Assembly: GCA_001465935.1 (NCBI GenBank)
Contig: LNKV01000020.1
Span: 937,252-1,001,251, forward strand
From: Clarireedia homoeocarpa
Lineage: Eukaryota; Ascomycota; Leotiomycetes; Helotiales; Rutstroemiaceae
Reading direction: 5' to 3'
Length of the DNA stretch: 64,000 bases
Shown: positions 54,394 through 64,000 of the stretch, one piece after another
How positions within the stretch are numbered: the first letter of the stretch is position 1
Layout: each line of letters opens with the position of its first letter
Made by a program: the position numbers and the translations under genes
Notes under the pieces: model-generated
The model's input: the letters and a program-made list of their open reading frames with translations, nothing else
The model's database searches: none
Told to the model about the DNA's origin: nothing

Positions 54394-55084
54394 TCATCCG
54401 TACATAATAGTCTGTTCAGCGTCGTCATATACTGGAGGGTAATTATTGGCGAGGAGCACCGGTGCATGCGGCTCGTGAGCGAAGACTGTAGTGGTGTTCG
54501 ACTAGAAAGAAATATAGATCAGTTTCAAGCCTCTTTTCAACTGATTTCTCAGAAAGATGGAAGTGTCATTCTTACCTGGCATATCTGGACGGCACATCTT
54601 GCAGCCCCTGCACAATCTCTGGTTATAGGTACGGGCATACTAATCAATCATCAGTAACCAGCCACAAAAAAAATAAAAGGGAGGCTAAGTTTAGTTCAGG
54701 GTAGCTTACCGGGCTAACCCGATGCCTGTCATTGATGTTTCCCCGTGGGGCCATTTTGAAAGGGTTCGGTAACCCTTTCCTGGCAAGAATAGCGTCCCGT
54801 ACAGTAACCTTGATCCTGGTCGTGTTGCCGATTCGCTCGAAGAGGATGCCTCTTTCCTGGCGGAAGATGACCCTGAACTTGAATGTTTTACCGATACGCA
54901 AAAAGAGGATGCTTCTTACGTCCCTGTCGTTGAGAGAATTCTGTTGAGCCTTTGGTGGAATTCGCTCCAAGGCGAGTTTTGCTACCTCTTGGAGTTGGGC
55001 AGCTGTCATGTGAGGACGGCAGATAACGAGTTCCGGGGTAGTTGGGATAGAGGAACCGGTGGTAGGCTGGGATGATGAGGACAT
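54394..55084 (-). CDS. Hypothetical gene, probably three exons (model uncertain)
   Basis: Exon 1 from the ATG at 55084 encodes about 123 aa with two similar segments (SILFLRIGKTFKFRVIFRQE and GILFERIGNTTRIKVTVRD), up to a GTAAGC donor near 54713. An acceptor at about 54642 opens a second exon to a GTAAGA donor after 54576. An acceptor after 54502 opens the third, which in one frame reads SNTTTVFAHEPHAPVLLANN and ends at 54394. The frames do not join cleanly. The frame leaving exon 1 gives LCRGCKMCRPDMP (C-x2-C-x2-C) in exon 2, but the best third-exon frame needs a different frame in exon 2 (VPITRDCAGAARCAVQICQ). Either one splice site is misplaced, there are two small genes, or a frameshift exists. 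No function is proposed. Confidence 0.35.
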
Positions 55085-56779
55085 TTTTAGTTGTCGTGGT
55101 AGGTTGTTGGTGGTGATAGGCGATGGTAATGAGGAAGTTGCGTTCAGTGCTGTTGACAGGATTTGGTAGATAAAGGATGATAGAATGTTTGAGACGAATT
55201 TCCTTGAGAGGTTGGTACAAAGATGAGGAAGTAGTGGTTGAAATTGAAAAGTGTTATAAGATGTACATGGTTAAGAGCTTGGTATCAAAATGAGGAAGTG
55301 GTGATTGTGGGTGTGAATTGATGTGAAGATGAGATGGAGTAAACTCGTAGATGTGAAGGATTTGTTCAAACTTATACCATCTCATTGACTCTAGTTCATT
55401 TGCAAGTATCTGAAGAAAAGTGAGTTTCATGGAAAACCTGGACCCCTAGCTGGATACATACCTAGGTCAGTCGAAATGAGAATGTTTGGTACCAGATCGG
55501 GGAGCACAATCTCTTTGGATCTTGATCGCTGCTGACCGGATGAATTGATAATGTGTCTGGTAGATTTTGGAAGAACCATTAAATGCAGAGATGAATTTGC
55601 AGCAACGATGTATATACCAAAATGAAGTCCAGGAACCATATTGGGTACATTCTTACGATCTGCCTTCAGCTCTTTGACCTCACAACAGACACATCTGTAT
55701 TATTCCCATCACGAGATAATGCATCGAGGCAATCTCGAGAATGATAAGTCAGTTACTAGAAGCACGATTAATTCGAATGGCAGCGTGCAGTGGCTAAACC
55801 TCGCAAACCAGGATGCAAAAACAGAGCCGCGCGACTCTGCTGCCCTGTCAATCTTGGACTAATCATTAAAGAGAAAGCGAGTAGAAGCGTCCACATAACT
55901 GATTGGTTAATCTGACGCAATCTTCCAGATTCTTCAATTTTACAGGATTTAGTGTTACCATATTGGAATCTGGTTCATGACATACCAGTGACATGTATAG
56001 CCTCAGATGGTCAACTTAGCTTGTGCAGATGGTTAACTTAGCTTCTTCATTTAAGCTTCAGCAATGGAGGAATTTTGAAAATGTGGTATGATTACACAGA
56101 AACAGCAGGGACGAAGATCCATTTACGTTGCTGCAAACACCACATTCCTGCGGATTGTGAGCTTGGAAATGACAAATAATGGCTACGTCATAATTCAAAA
56201 AGAAAGCCTGCCTTACTCGTAAACCACGCAAGTAACTGGAAGCCTACGCATTGAGTTGCTACTGTAAGGCGCTTGTCCGCGTATCTCGCTTACACAAGCT
56301 CGGTCGATCGACTTCTATCATTCAGAGCCGCGAGAGATATAGGAGTAGGCAATAAACAGTTCCACGATCCTGGATCACTAAAATTATAGTCCATCTGTTT
56401 ACCCACTAAATCTTTGTAATATGTGGGAATCATTATAGTTTACCGCTGTACGGTACTATCATTTCTGGTCTTGCACATTGTTTTTCACTTATCCAAACGC
56501 AACAAACACAACACTGGTGCGCCAGAAATGGTACGAATACTTGACCCTGTGGTTCATCTTACCCACGCACAATGGAACGAAATGAAATGTAGTACGTTAT
56601 CTTACACTTAAGGAGAACTTGGGCGTTTATTCTTTGATTCAATGTTAAATAGGGAATAACAATCTGTGTTGATCCGATTATGGGACCGATTCGTGGCACC
56701 ACACTCAGTCACGTATATGGACCAAGTAGTGCAGTTGAATCAGGTTTTTCATTATCTAAACTAGGTGGGAGTGAGAGCT

Positions 56780-56886
56780 GGACCACATAGACCCTCTCTC
56801 CCGTACTAACTACTATACCACAGCGCGTATCCAATGTCCTGTAGTATCTCCCCCGTAGTTCAGTGAATACACTGAACCGACAATCT
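56780..56886. repeat. Dispersed repeat, copy B
   Basis: CATAGACCCTCTCTCCCGTACTAACTAC followed by CTCCCCCGTAG and CACTGAACCGACAATCT-type words, matching 16157-16284 in order and spacing with substitutions. Confidence 0.45.
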
Positions 56887-57558
56887 GATATCGATATCAA
56901 TCAAGAAGCTAGACAACAAGATCTAGAAATCGAACTACATCACAGAAATATTATTTTAGAGACCAATCGAATTCATCATGGCATAAGTATGTTTAATACA
57001 GCTGCTAAAGCACATGAAAAGCTCCTCTAGTCAAGCAGGGTACCTCTCCAACACCTTTTGTAGTTAATGGACGCGCACTGAAACCAAAGGAAGCGTTGGA
57101 GGCTAATATCACTTTCAATGAGAGGCAAGTGATAAACTTCACCCTAATAGAAGCTTGTAAGATTATCTATTTCACGTCTCATAGAACCGTCATGTGCATA
57201 AAATTGGGTATGGGTTAACCGGACCTACCTCTAGGCCATCGAGATAGCGGTACTCTGATCTGAAGATACTACCTTCCTGAAAGCCGTAGAATTGCAACGC
57301 GTTCATCATCCAAGAGCAAAAAGTCTCCCACTATGTTGACCCTTAAAAAGGTCGGCAAGAACGACCGGCAAGACAACCGTTAAAGCACGTGAAACGGTCC
57401 CCGATAACCAGGTCCGCCGCAGCAATAGAAGTTCGGTACACACTCTCAGAGCCAGTGACAGCGTAGTTGGGCTTGGTGGTGATGATGTTGAGGGCTAAGG
57501 ACAGGACAATGATGATGCCTACACCTAGGCTGCGGCGGAAGCTCAGCGGGTTGGGGCT

Positions 57559-57779
57559 CCAATGGGCGGGTTGTTGACCCTGACCCTTATGGGGCCCCAT
57601 TGGGTGGGCTGAGAAAATGAAAACCCGGCCCACGACCCAAGGGGTCAGTGCAGAGTAAATAAGTGGGGAAAATAGGGGTTTTATAGGAGTTAATGTTATG
57701 TGTTAGTTATATGACAGTCCTTGGCAACCCAGTGGGCGGGTTGAGAAGCTCGTGGGGACCCAGTGGGCGGGACAAGAAG
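57559..57779. repeat. Four imperfect GTGGGCGGGTTGAGAA motifs
   Basis: Copies start near 57559, 57597, 57728 and 57758, all on the plus strand, each CC(C)A(A/G/T)TGGG(C/T)GGG followed by TTG, CTGAGAA, TTGAGAAG or ACAAGAAG. They are GC-rich within an AT-rich region; the nature is unknown. Confidence 0.5.
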
Positions 57780-57852
57780 TAGATGTGCCAAAGTCACGTT
57801 ACTGTACTTTTTAATGAGCCAATCAGAAGTTGTACCTGGAGGTGATCCGGCC

Positions 57853-57902
57853 TTCCTATAATCTTATATAAGAAGACTTCCTATAATCTTATATAAGATA
57901 TT
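57853..57902. repeat. 25-bp direct duplication
   Basis: TTCCTATAATCTTATATAAGA occurs twice at a 25-bp period. Confidence 0.9.
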
Positions 57903-58160
57903 TGGAAAATTGGAGTGACAACTATAACCATTTACCCCTTGTTCCTCTACGAGTGAGTCATCTATTTGAGATATGTAAGCAAATAACGCATTTTGCGCAC
58001 TACCCTCGAAAAGCATTATTACTCCGTCACTCCGCCATTCATTTATATAGTTGTAATTGCCACCAACCTTGCTGCTGAATGACAAAAAATCTCATCCAAA
58101 CTCAAAAAGCCTTAGGATATTCATTCAAACCGTAAGACTACGTCAAATTTTGATCCCATC

Positions 58161-59099
58161 ATGACCGCCTCAACCCTCCCTTCGAACTGCCGCCTGGTCA
58201 ACATTGGCACTCACTCACTGGCCCTCTACACTCATGGCCCAGAACCCAGCAGCTCCAAGCAACCGGTCGTAGTGTTCATTTCCGGAGTGGGAAGCGATGC
58301 TCTCAACTGGCAAGCGGTAGTGCGGCTATTTCCATCCTCGATACGAAGCTACACTTACGATCGTTCCGGCTATAGCAACTCCGAGTCATCACCACTCGAT
58401 CCCTCAGCCGAGAACATTGCCCTAGAGCTCTCTCTTCTAATCGAGAAAGCTTCTATTTCAAACCCTCTGATCCTCGTGGGACACTCCTGGGCTGGTGTGC
58501 TCACACACGAGTTCATCGCTCTGAAGGGAACTGACCAAATCGCTGGTCTGGTTCTGGTTGACGCCAATCATGAGACAGCGCCACTGGTGATGGACGTCAA
58601 TGATCCGATTCTTTGGACCAAGATTGCGGCGGGCGTGGAACCGTACTCTGCGTGGGGTGTTGAGACAGAGCATAAATTGACCAGGGAAGAGTGGGATGCG
58701 TTCAGAGCGGCGGAATCAACCGAAAAGTTCCAGGAATTCGAGCAGTACATTCCAAGTTTTGAGACGCTAAGGAAGAAGGAATTGAGCAAGAAGCAGCCGC
58801 TGCTGGGTGATAAACCAGTTTATGTGATTGGGGGTATTCGAAGCAGGGATTGGACTGGATTGTATAAGGCGGGTGTTGCGAAGGGGAATGGAACAGAGGA
58901 AGAGAGGGCTTATGTTCGAGAGATAATCAAGGAAGTTGATGCGAAAAATGAGAGTCTCATGAAGGAATTCTTGAAACTCTCTACCAAGAGCGAGCTTGTT
59001 TTCGCTACTGAGAGTGGCCACTTTGTGCAGTTGACTCAGCCGGATGTCGTTGTTGATGGAGTTAAATGGGTCCTAGATAACTTAGCAACATCCTCTTAG
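58161..59099 (+). CDS. Alpha/beta hydrolase, 312 aa
   Basis: Intronless soluble hydrolase. The oxyanion region is VVVFISGVGSDALNW. The Tyr/Arg-containing YDRSGYSNSE follows, and the nucleophile elbow is GHSWAG with S109. D134 in LVLVDANHE is a candidate acid (a later Asp is also possible), and the catalytic His is H287 in SGHFVQLTQPDVV. The length and motif order match the AB-hydrolase-1 superfamily (esterases, epoxide hydrolases, methylesterases). No signal peptide is seen. It is the only intact gene between the repeat-rich region and the decayed NRPS/POT remains. Its substrate is unknown and any link to those remains is speculative. Confidence 0.88.
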   Translation: MTASTLPSNCRLVNIGTHSLALYTHGPEPSSSKQPVVVFISGVGSDALNWQAVVRLFPSSIRSYTYDRSGYSNSESSPLDPSAENIALELSLLIEKASISNPLILVGHSWAGVLTHEFIALKGTDQIAGLVLVDANHETAPLVMDVNDPILWTKIAAGVEPYSAWGVETEHKLTREEWDAFRAAESTEKFQEFEQYIPSFETLRKKELSKKQPLLGDKPVYVIGGIRSRDWTGLYKAGVAKGNGTEEERAYVREIIKEVDAKNESLMKEFLKLSTKSELVFATESGHFVQLTQPDVVVDGVKWVLDNLATSS

Positions 59100-59701
59100 T
59101 TGCGGAAAATAAATAACGTTCACACTTAGCATCCAAGTTTGGTCGATAACATGTTTTTGAAGCAGCCATGTGAAACTAATAGGATTTATAATGCATTTCC
59201 CGCTCAGCGTATATCAAATCGCGACCACAATTTTCGAGACTGTGGAATTACGTGAAAACGATTTGCGATAAATTCTTGTATGTGTACTCTCATAGAAACC
59301 ACATAAATGACTTCTTGGAGATTTTACCCCTAACTAAGCATTTCAGTTCGAACGCAATACTGACGAAAAGCACTAAAAAAGCTAAAAAGAGCCTGGGCAA
59401 TCGATTTCATACTTGTTGGAGCACGTGAATAAGCAAGTTCAGTACCTGGCATTATTTATGAAAAGCTATGGAGAATGCATGAGGTGATGAAAACGTAAGA
59501 AAAACTGATCTATCTGCTTCATTCTACGTACAAAGCCGTTTGAACGGCGTTTTTATATCCTCATTCTCAATTCTAGCATATTCCATCGATGACAAATGCA
59601 AAAAGAAGCCATTTCGGCGTTTGGGGATCATTCCTCGATTTGGGAATGCCCTCATTTATCGAAATGGGTCTCTGTGGACCTGTCAGTGTGGAATGGCATT
59701 C
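59100..59701. other. Intergenic, 0.6 kb
   Basis: Between the hydrolase stop and the truncated 3' end of the transporter remnant. A 125-aa plus frame that begins here at 59540 is mostly antisense to the transporter and is rejected. Confidence 0.4.
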
Positions 59702-60470
59702 TCACACTATGGCAAGGATTTCAGCCCACGCGAGAAATACGTAGGTCGGTGTTTGTACTTCCATATTCACTTCATTGGGAGTTTTCATCCCAGCAGCACA
59801 TTTCAATGGATGGCTAAAACATGGACCGGTGCTGTAGATGAGGTCTTGGATCCCAGTGGTATATCGGATTGCGATTGCGGCGCAGAAGAGGCCCACACCG
59901 ATGCGGTGCTCAGCTGAGAAGTTGATCTTGCGCTTGGCTAGTGTGGGATATATCCAACTTTGGAAGAGGGGCAGAAAGACCATGACGGAGATTTGGTTCA
60001 GGTTGTACATAATGTCTTTCGGAATGCCGTGAGTTTGCATTGTGCCTGCTTGGGCTATGAGAGTACTGTCCATGAGATTGATTGAGAGCAGTAGTGCTGG
60101 AAAAGGAAGGCTGCTTGGTGTGAGTAATTGTCCCACATGCTAGATTGTTCGAGGAATAACTTACAAGACTAAGCAAGCTCGGAGGGTGGATTTTGCTTCA
60201 GCTATTATGGCCTCATCTTTATTTGGAGTTGCCGAGCCATCTAGTTGATCAGGCGCTTGACTTGGAACTTCTACCTGATTTGAGCTACTATGGCTGACGG
60301 CTCACCAGATGGGAGTGCCGTTTCTAAGAATTGGTCAGCGGAGGTCTCACTATCATAGTCAGAATGCGACGATTCACTTACCGAACTTCATATATCCAAC
60401 TGCGACAACCAAGCAAAGGTAAATCATAAAGGCAAAACCAAAGCCGGCATACGCATATCTCTCTAGGTTA
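59702..60470 (-). pseudogene. POT/PTR2 peptide-transporter remnant
   Basis: Fragment of a proton-dependent oligopeptide transporter. After a TACTAAC...CTAG acceptor at about 60465 it reads ERYAYAGFGFAFMIYLCLVVAVG. Further exons contain EAKSTLRACLVL, and 60136-59702 holds the characteristic QAGTMQTHGIPKDIMYNLNQ and LIYSTGPCFSHPLKCA, ending VQTPTYVFLAWAEILAIV and a stop. The upstream part (several membrane helices and the family signature) is missing, and the following TGLEYAY-like segment expected after AEI is absent, so both ends are truncated. The 5' truncation falls in an intron and abuts the NRPS fragment. Confidence 0.75.
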
Positions 60471-60474
60471 GTAT

Positions 60475-63312
60475 ATGAATAGCCCAGAAGCTAACGACAA
60501 GTTCATCCCCAGTCCGCCATGGTTGCGAGAGTTCCGAGACGGCCAAACCACACGAATATATAAGACTAGCGATCTTATTAGATACATGGAAGACGGCAGC
60601 ATCTTGTACATCTGGTGTGAGGATATGCAACTGAAAATTCACGGACAGCGACTTGAAGGTGAGGAAGTACAGAAACGCATCCAGGATGCTCTCTTAGATG
60701 CTCAGCTTCAAGTGATTGTCGATGTCGCAAGATTTCAGGGTCAGGATTCTGACGTTCTTATCGGTTACCTGGCTCGGAAAGGAGAATACCGGGTAGATGA
60801 AATGGACATCGATCACGTACTGCAGCGGCTCCTGGTGGATATGAAGGAAGACATAGTTCGCCAGATCGGTGCTGCTCTACCGAAGTACATGAACCTGCCG
60901 TATTATTGGCACTTACAAATATCCCCGTCACAGGAAACGGCAAGGCGGATCGTCGTGCACTCAAGGCTTATATTGCGCGACAATGTCTTGGGCTTCACCT
61001 TGTTCTTCCTGGAGACAATGAAGTTCTACCACCTACTTCTGAAGAAGAATGAATGCTGCACAATCTGTGGCAAAGACTTCTCGGATTGAATGGTGACCAA
61101 TTCGGAGCCAACTCTCACTTTGAGCTTGGTGGAAGTTCTTTGGCGGCAATTAATTTAGCGTCTGCGGCACGAGATCTCGGACACAATCTCTCGGCACAGA
61201 TTATATTCAAAACCCCAGTTTTGTACGATATGGCTGCTCAGGTGATGCATCTGAAGGAGACAAAAACATCCAGTCCGTCCAAGTTTGGTCTGCTAGGAAA
61301 AATTGATTGCAGTGTGAACGAACTCAAGAAAAGCCTCTTGGCCCACAACATCGATGAGCAAATTGTTGAAGATGCATATCCCCTCACAAGACAGCAACAA
61401 AGATACATGGAAGGGGAAATGATTTCGGCAGGAGGTACAACTCGCCGACATATCATGCAACTACCGGCCAATATACACTTGGACAGACTCGAGACTACTT
61501 TACGGCGAGTTATCCAGGCGAGAGCACTTCTGCGAACTCAAATTATACCAGTGTCATCGCAATTAGTCCAAGTTGTATTGAAAGAAGACTTTACTTGCCG
61601 CCACGTTGAGTCCCTCTCGTCGCTCGTCTCCGCGGATCGAAAAGTATCGTGGGGTCTTGCACAACCGTTGTCACGATTCAGTATCGTGGATGGTGGAAAA
61701 TCTGATGACCGATCGCTGCTCTGGTCCACTGCCCACGTTGTGTTCGATGGATAGTCTGGAAAGTTGCTATTGGAAGAGATCTGTTCCGGTTCATACGTAA
61801 ATTTGTTGGTTCATGAATAGACTATATCTATGTATAAACACTTTTAATTTGTATCTCAACTAGTCTGTATATAAATCAATATATTCTATATACAAATACT
61901 ATTTATCCTGTACCTGCCTTATAGTATTAGCTTACTGCTACTTACTTTTCCCAGGTCTTTTAACTACTTTACTATTATTACTTTTTTTCGATATTAGTAT
62001 TTTCTTAGTATATAATCTTTTATATTTGTATAATATTGCTACTCTTTCGGATATCAGTACCTTTTTTGCAACTGCACTTAAAAGTAATTCTATTCTAGGC
62101 CTCTAGATATCTATCTCCTTTACAACTGAATCCAGATTATCTAAATAGAACTGTATCTTAGTCTATTTATAAGTAGATATTCGTTCTTTGTACTTGTACC
62201 TCTTAGATTATATGCATAAAACTTATTTTTAATCTCTCTAGGGAAGTTATCCATAATCCAAGAAGATACTAGCGAGGTTATAATAATTATAATACTAGTT
62301 AAGTAGTATAGTATAAAAGGAAGAAGGGTTATCAATTATTAGAACTATACATTTGTACAGTGGATACTACCCACTTTAAGGTATTAAAGAACAAACTAAT
62401 TCTATTTATAAATAGCTTCAATTTACACGTCGGCTACGTCTATTAGCCAATAGACTAGTCTAGTTATAAATCCAGTCTATTGATGAATGGACGTCATGAA
62501 ATGGGGAAATTTACGTACGGAGCGGAACAGATTGACTATACGTATCACCACAACGCGATCCCATCAGAAGGGCCGCAGTACAACAGATTCATCGAGTACG
62601 CATACGAAGTGGAAAAAGACGAAGCTCGTTCCGCGCTTGTAAAGGAAATCGAGAACACAAATTTCTTAAATTACTTCAATATGGATGGCACGAAGGTCCC
62701 GGGCATCACTCACACCTTGTTCCTCGGCATTGACTTTCCAACAACTCTTCCAGCTGAACTGTACTATCCAAACGTGATGCTTGCAGCTTGGGCTATAGTA
62801 GCAGCTCATATCGAAGATTATGATAACTTGCTATTCAGCATTCTGCTGGGTGGCCGAGATGCCGAGTTCACGGGAATAGACAGACTCGCGGGGCCTACGA
62901 GCACTACAGCCCCCCACTAGCCACCAGCATCAAGAAAGAATTGACTTTCCGTAAGACTGTCAAACTGGTAAAGAAGCGAATGGACGAAGCCAGTAAGCTG
63001 CAACACTTGGTCCGACTCGGCGATAAGTTGGATAAATTGATGGCGTCTGTGCCCGTTCTGGTCGTGCATCATCCCGATGATTACGAGGAAGCGACAACCA
63101 AGAACCTTGGACTGGTTAGAAGCCGTGCTGAACCGGTCCAGCGGTCGGTTGATGCGATGTTTATGAATTTCTGCATGCGGCCTGGCAATGCGGGGGTGGA
63201 TCTTCTTCTGACGATTGACGAGAGCTTTTCCCCTGAGGATAAGGCAGCGCTGTATCTTGGCTACCTGGAACAGGTTTTCAAGCGTGTTTTTACTTCGGGC
63301 GGTTTGGATTAG
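60475..63312 (+). pseudogene. NRPS remnant: adenylation C-terminus, carrier, condensation domain
   Basis: The 3' third of a nonribosomal peptide synthetase. It starts inside the adenylation domain (YKTSDLIRYMEDGS, DMQLKIHGQRLEGEE). The frame shifts near 60935, after which the core lysine motif NGKADRR is legible only in the shifted frame, and a TGA follows at about 61050. The carrier domain has FELGGSSLAAI with the phosphopantetheine Ser. The condensation domain starts DAYPLTRQQQRYMEGE and reaches AHVVFDG, then TAG where Trp is usual. After an AT-rich insertion it resumes (GPQYNRFIEYAYEVEK, LLFSILLGGRDAEFTG). The frame shifts again at a C-run near 62917 and ends at 63312 (SVDAMFMNFCMRP, DLLLTIDES). 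A terminal condensation domain occurs in some fungal synthetases. It is clearly non-functional. Confidence 0.85.
61811..62486. mobile_element. AT-rich insertion (about 0.67 kb) in the NRPS remnant
   Basis: The interruption of the condensation domain is much more AT-rich than its flanks and has no coding content. The ends carry a short inverted repeat (TCATGAATAGACT at the left, AGTCTATTGATGA at the right; 12 of 13 match) and a direct ATGAAT. Exact borders are ambiguous because these overlap. A RIP-degraded MITE or transposon fragment is the simplest reading. Confidence 0.5.
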
Positions 63313-64000
63313 ACGATTGGAGAGATGAATTTGGGGTACACTTACAAGCCCCGTGGTAATCAATAGGGAGATGGTGTAATGGGGTTTTGAGATAGTGGAG
63401 AGTATACTTTGTTAAGGCGAAGTCTGTTTAGTTACCTGTTTTTTCAAATCTGCACTTTAGGTGGTTGTTTGCACAGATGAAGCTCTAGGCGGTAAACCTC
63501 TGTAACCAATAGTCTCCCGTTCCACCAATCCAGGGTTATGTAGCTCAATCTCATCTCAATCTCAATCTCATCTCATCTCACCTGCATAAGACCCGGCCAG
63601 CCGGTCGGTCATCTCCAGACGTTGGGGAAGAGGGGATCTCCTTACAGTACAAGCTCAGTACAATAAAGTGGCTTAGGCGCACGCCCAGGTACCAGGCTGG
63701 CTGTACCGTAAATAAATATGTAACTGTTATAAGTAATTTCGCAATCTTACCTTCGTAGAACTACTTCACCTGTCGCCAACTAGAAAGGAGCACAGTATGG
63801 AGTATTCGCTCTCGCATTCGCATATACCTTACACATAAACCGAATGACTCTCGCAAAACACACCAGAATTTCCCAGCTGCACATCTTTCGGAGACAGACG
63901 GATAACGGAGGGGTTCTGGGCTGACGTGACGGAGATCCCGAGTGAGCTTAAGTCGGGTTAGGTAAAAGTAAGAGAATCTGAAAAGTCTTGTCAAGTCGAT
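63313..64000. other. Right-edge intergenic DNA
   Basis: 3' flank of the NRPS remnant. A short ATCTC repeat occurs at about 63548-63580 (CTCATCTCAATCTCAATCTC). No gene is recognised up to the window end. Confidence 0.4.

Larger units (their letters stand above)
55085..58160. other. AT-rich intergenic region, 3 kb, with repeat debris
   Basis: No gene is supported. It contains a dispersed repeat shared with 16.2 kb, a cluster of GTGGGCGGG-type motifs and a 25-bp tandem duplication (each listed). The many short frames lack domains. The composition suggests old, possibly RIP-mutated, transposon DNA. Confidence 0.5.

Noticed and set aside
57343..57633. 96-aa minus-strand frame with a hydrophobic segment, possibly a small membrane protein
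   Set aside because: Its N-terminus is encoded by the GTGGGCGGG repeat motifs and nothing matches a known family.
59540..59917. 125-aa plus-strand frame
   Set aside because: Mostly antisense to the POT remnant, whose peptide motifs are unambiguous.
1..64000. tRNA genes, searched by eye for the B-box word GGTTCGANNCC and cloverleaf arms
   Set aside because: No convincing A-box/B-box pair was found; the few GTTCGA matches lie in coding or unpaired DNA. A tRNAscan-SE run would be decisive.

Overview
This is a stretch of nuclear DNA from a filamentous ascomycete (Pezizomycotina). Its genes carry short spliceosomal introns (about 45-250 nt, GTAAGT/GTATGT-type donors, CTAAC-type branch sites). 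It also holds typical filamentous-fungal families: Zn2Cys6 and NDT80-like regulators, a CCC1 transporter, a Baeyer-Villiger-type monooxygenase, and NRPS/PKS debris. A leotiomycete-like host is my impression only; nothing here proves it.

Layout. 0-10.5 kb: the 5' part of a Zn2Cys6 regulator running off the left edge, a long non-coding stretch, a five-exon dihydropyrimidinase and an NDT80/PhoG-like regulator. 11.6-17.0 kb: a decayed island. It has a cytochrome P450 pseudogene split by a 1,059-bp inverted-repeat element and enclosed by a 3.1-kb inverted-repeat pair, a truncated polyketide synthase ketosynthase, and a 625-bp TIR element with a solo LTR nested inside it. 17.4-28.9 kb: housekeeping genes, namely a coiled-coil protein with an Asp-Gly array, ERCC1/Rad10, a Delta24-sterol-reductase-like flavoprotein, a CCC1-type metal transporter, a 69-aa protein and an amino-acid permease. 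29-38.4 kb: ankyrin-like debris, then three C2H2 zinc-finger relatives in tandem (one intact, one decayed, one two-exon), with a 180-bp MITE. 39.5-55 kb: the casein kinase II beta subunit, a Zn2Cys6 regulator, a DOPA-dioxygenase-like protein, a JmjC/cupin protein, a Baeyer-Villiger-type monooxygenase, a RING protein and a small Cys-containing gene. 55-64 kb: AT-rich repeat-laden DNA, an alpha/beta hydrolase, and the fused remains of a POT peptide transporter and an NRPS, the latter broken by frameshifts, stops and an AT-rich insertion.

How they fit together. The intact genes look like independent core functions and do not form an operon-like cluster. The P450, PKS, NRPS and POT remains all belong to families common in secondary-metabolite clusters. 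They sit in the two most repeat-rich parts of the window, which fits decay of such clusters, but I cannot show they were ever one cluster. No tRNA, rRNA or CRISPR was found by eye. Exon coordinates come from splice-site and reading-frame logic only.
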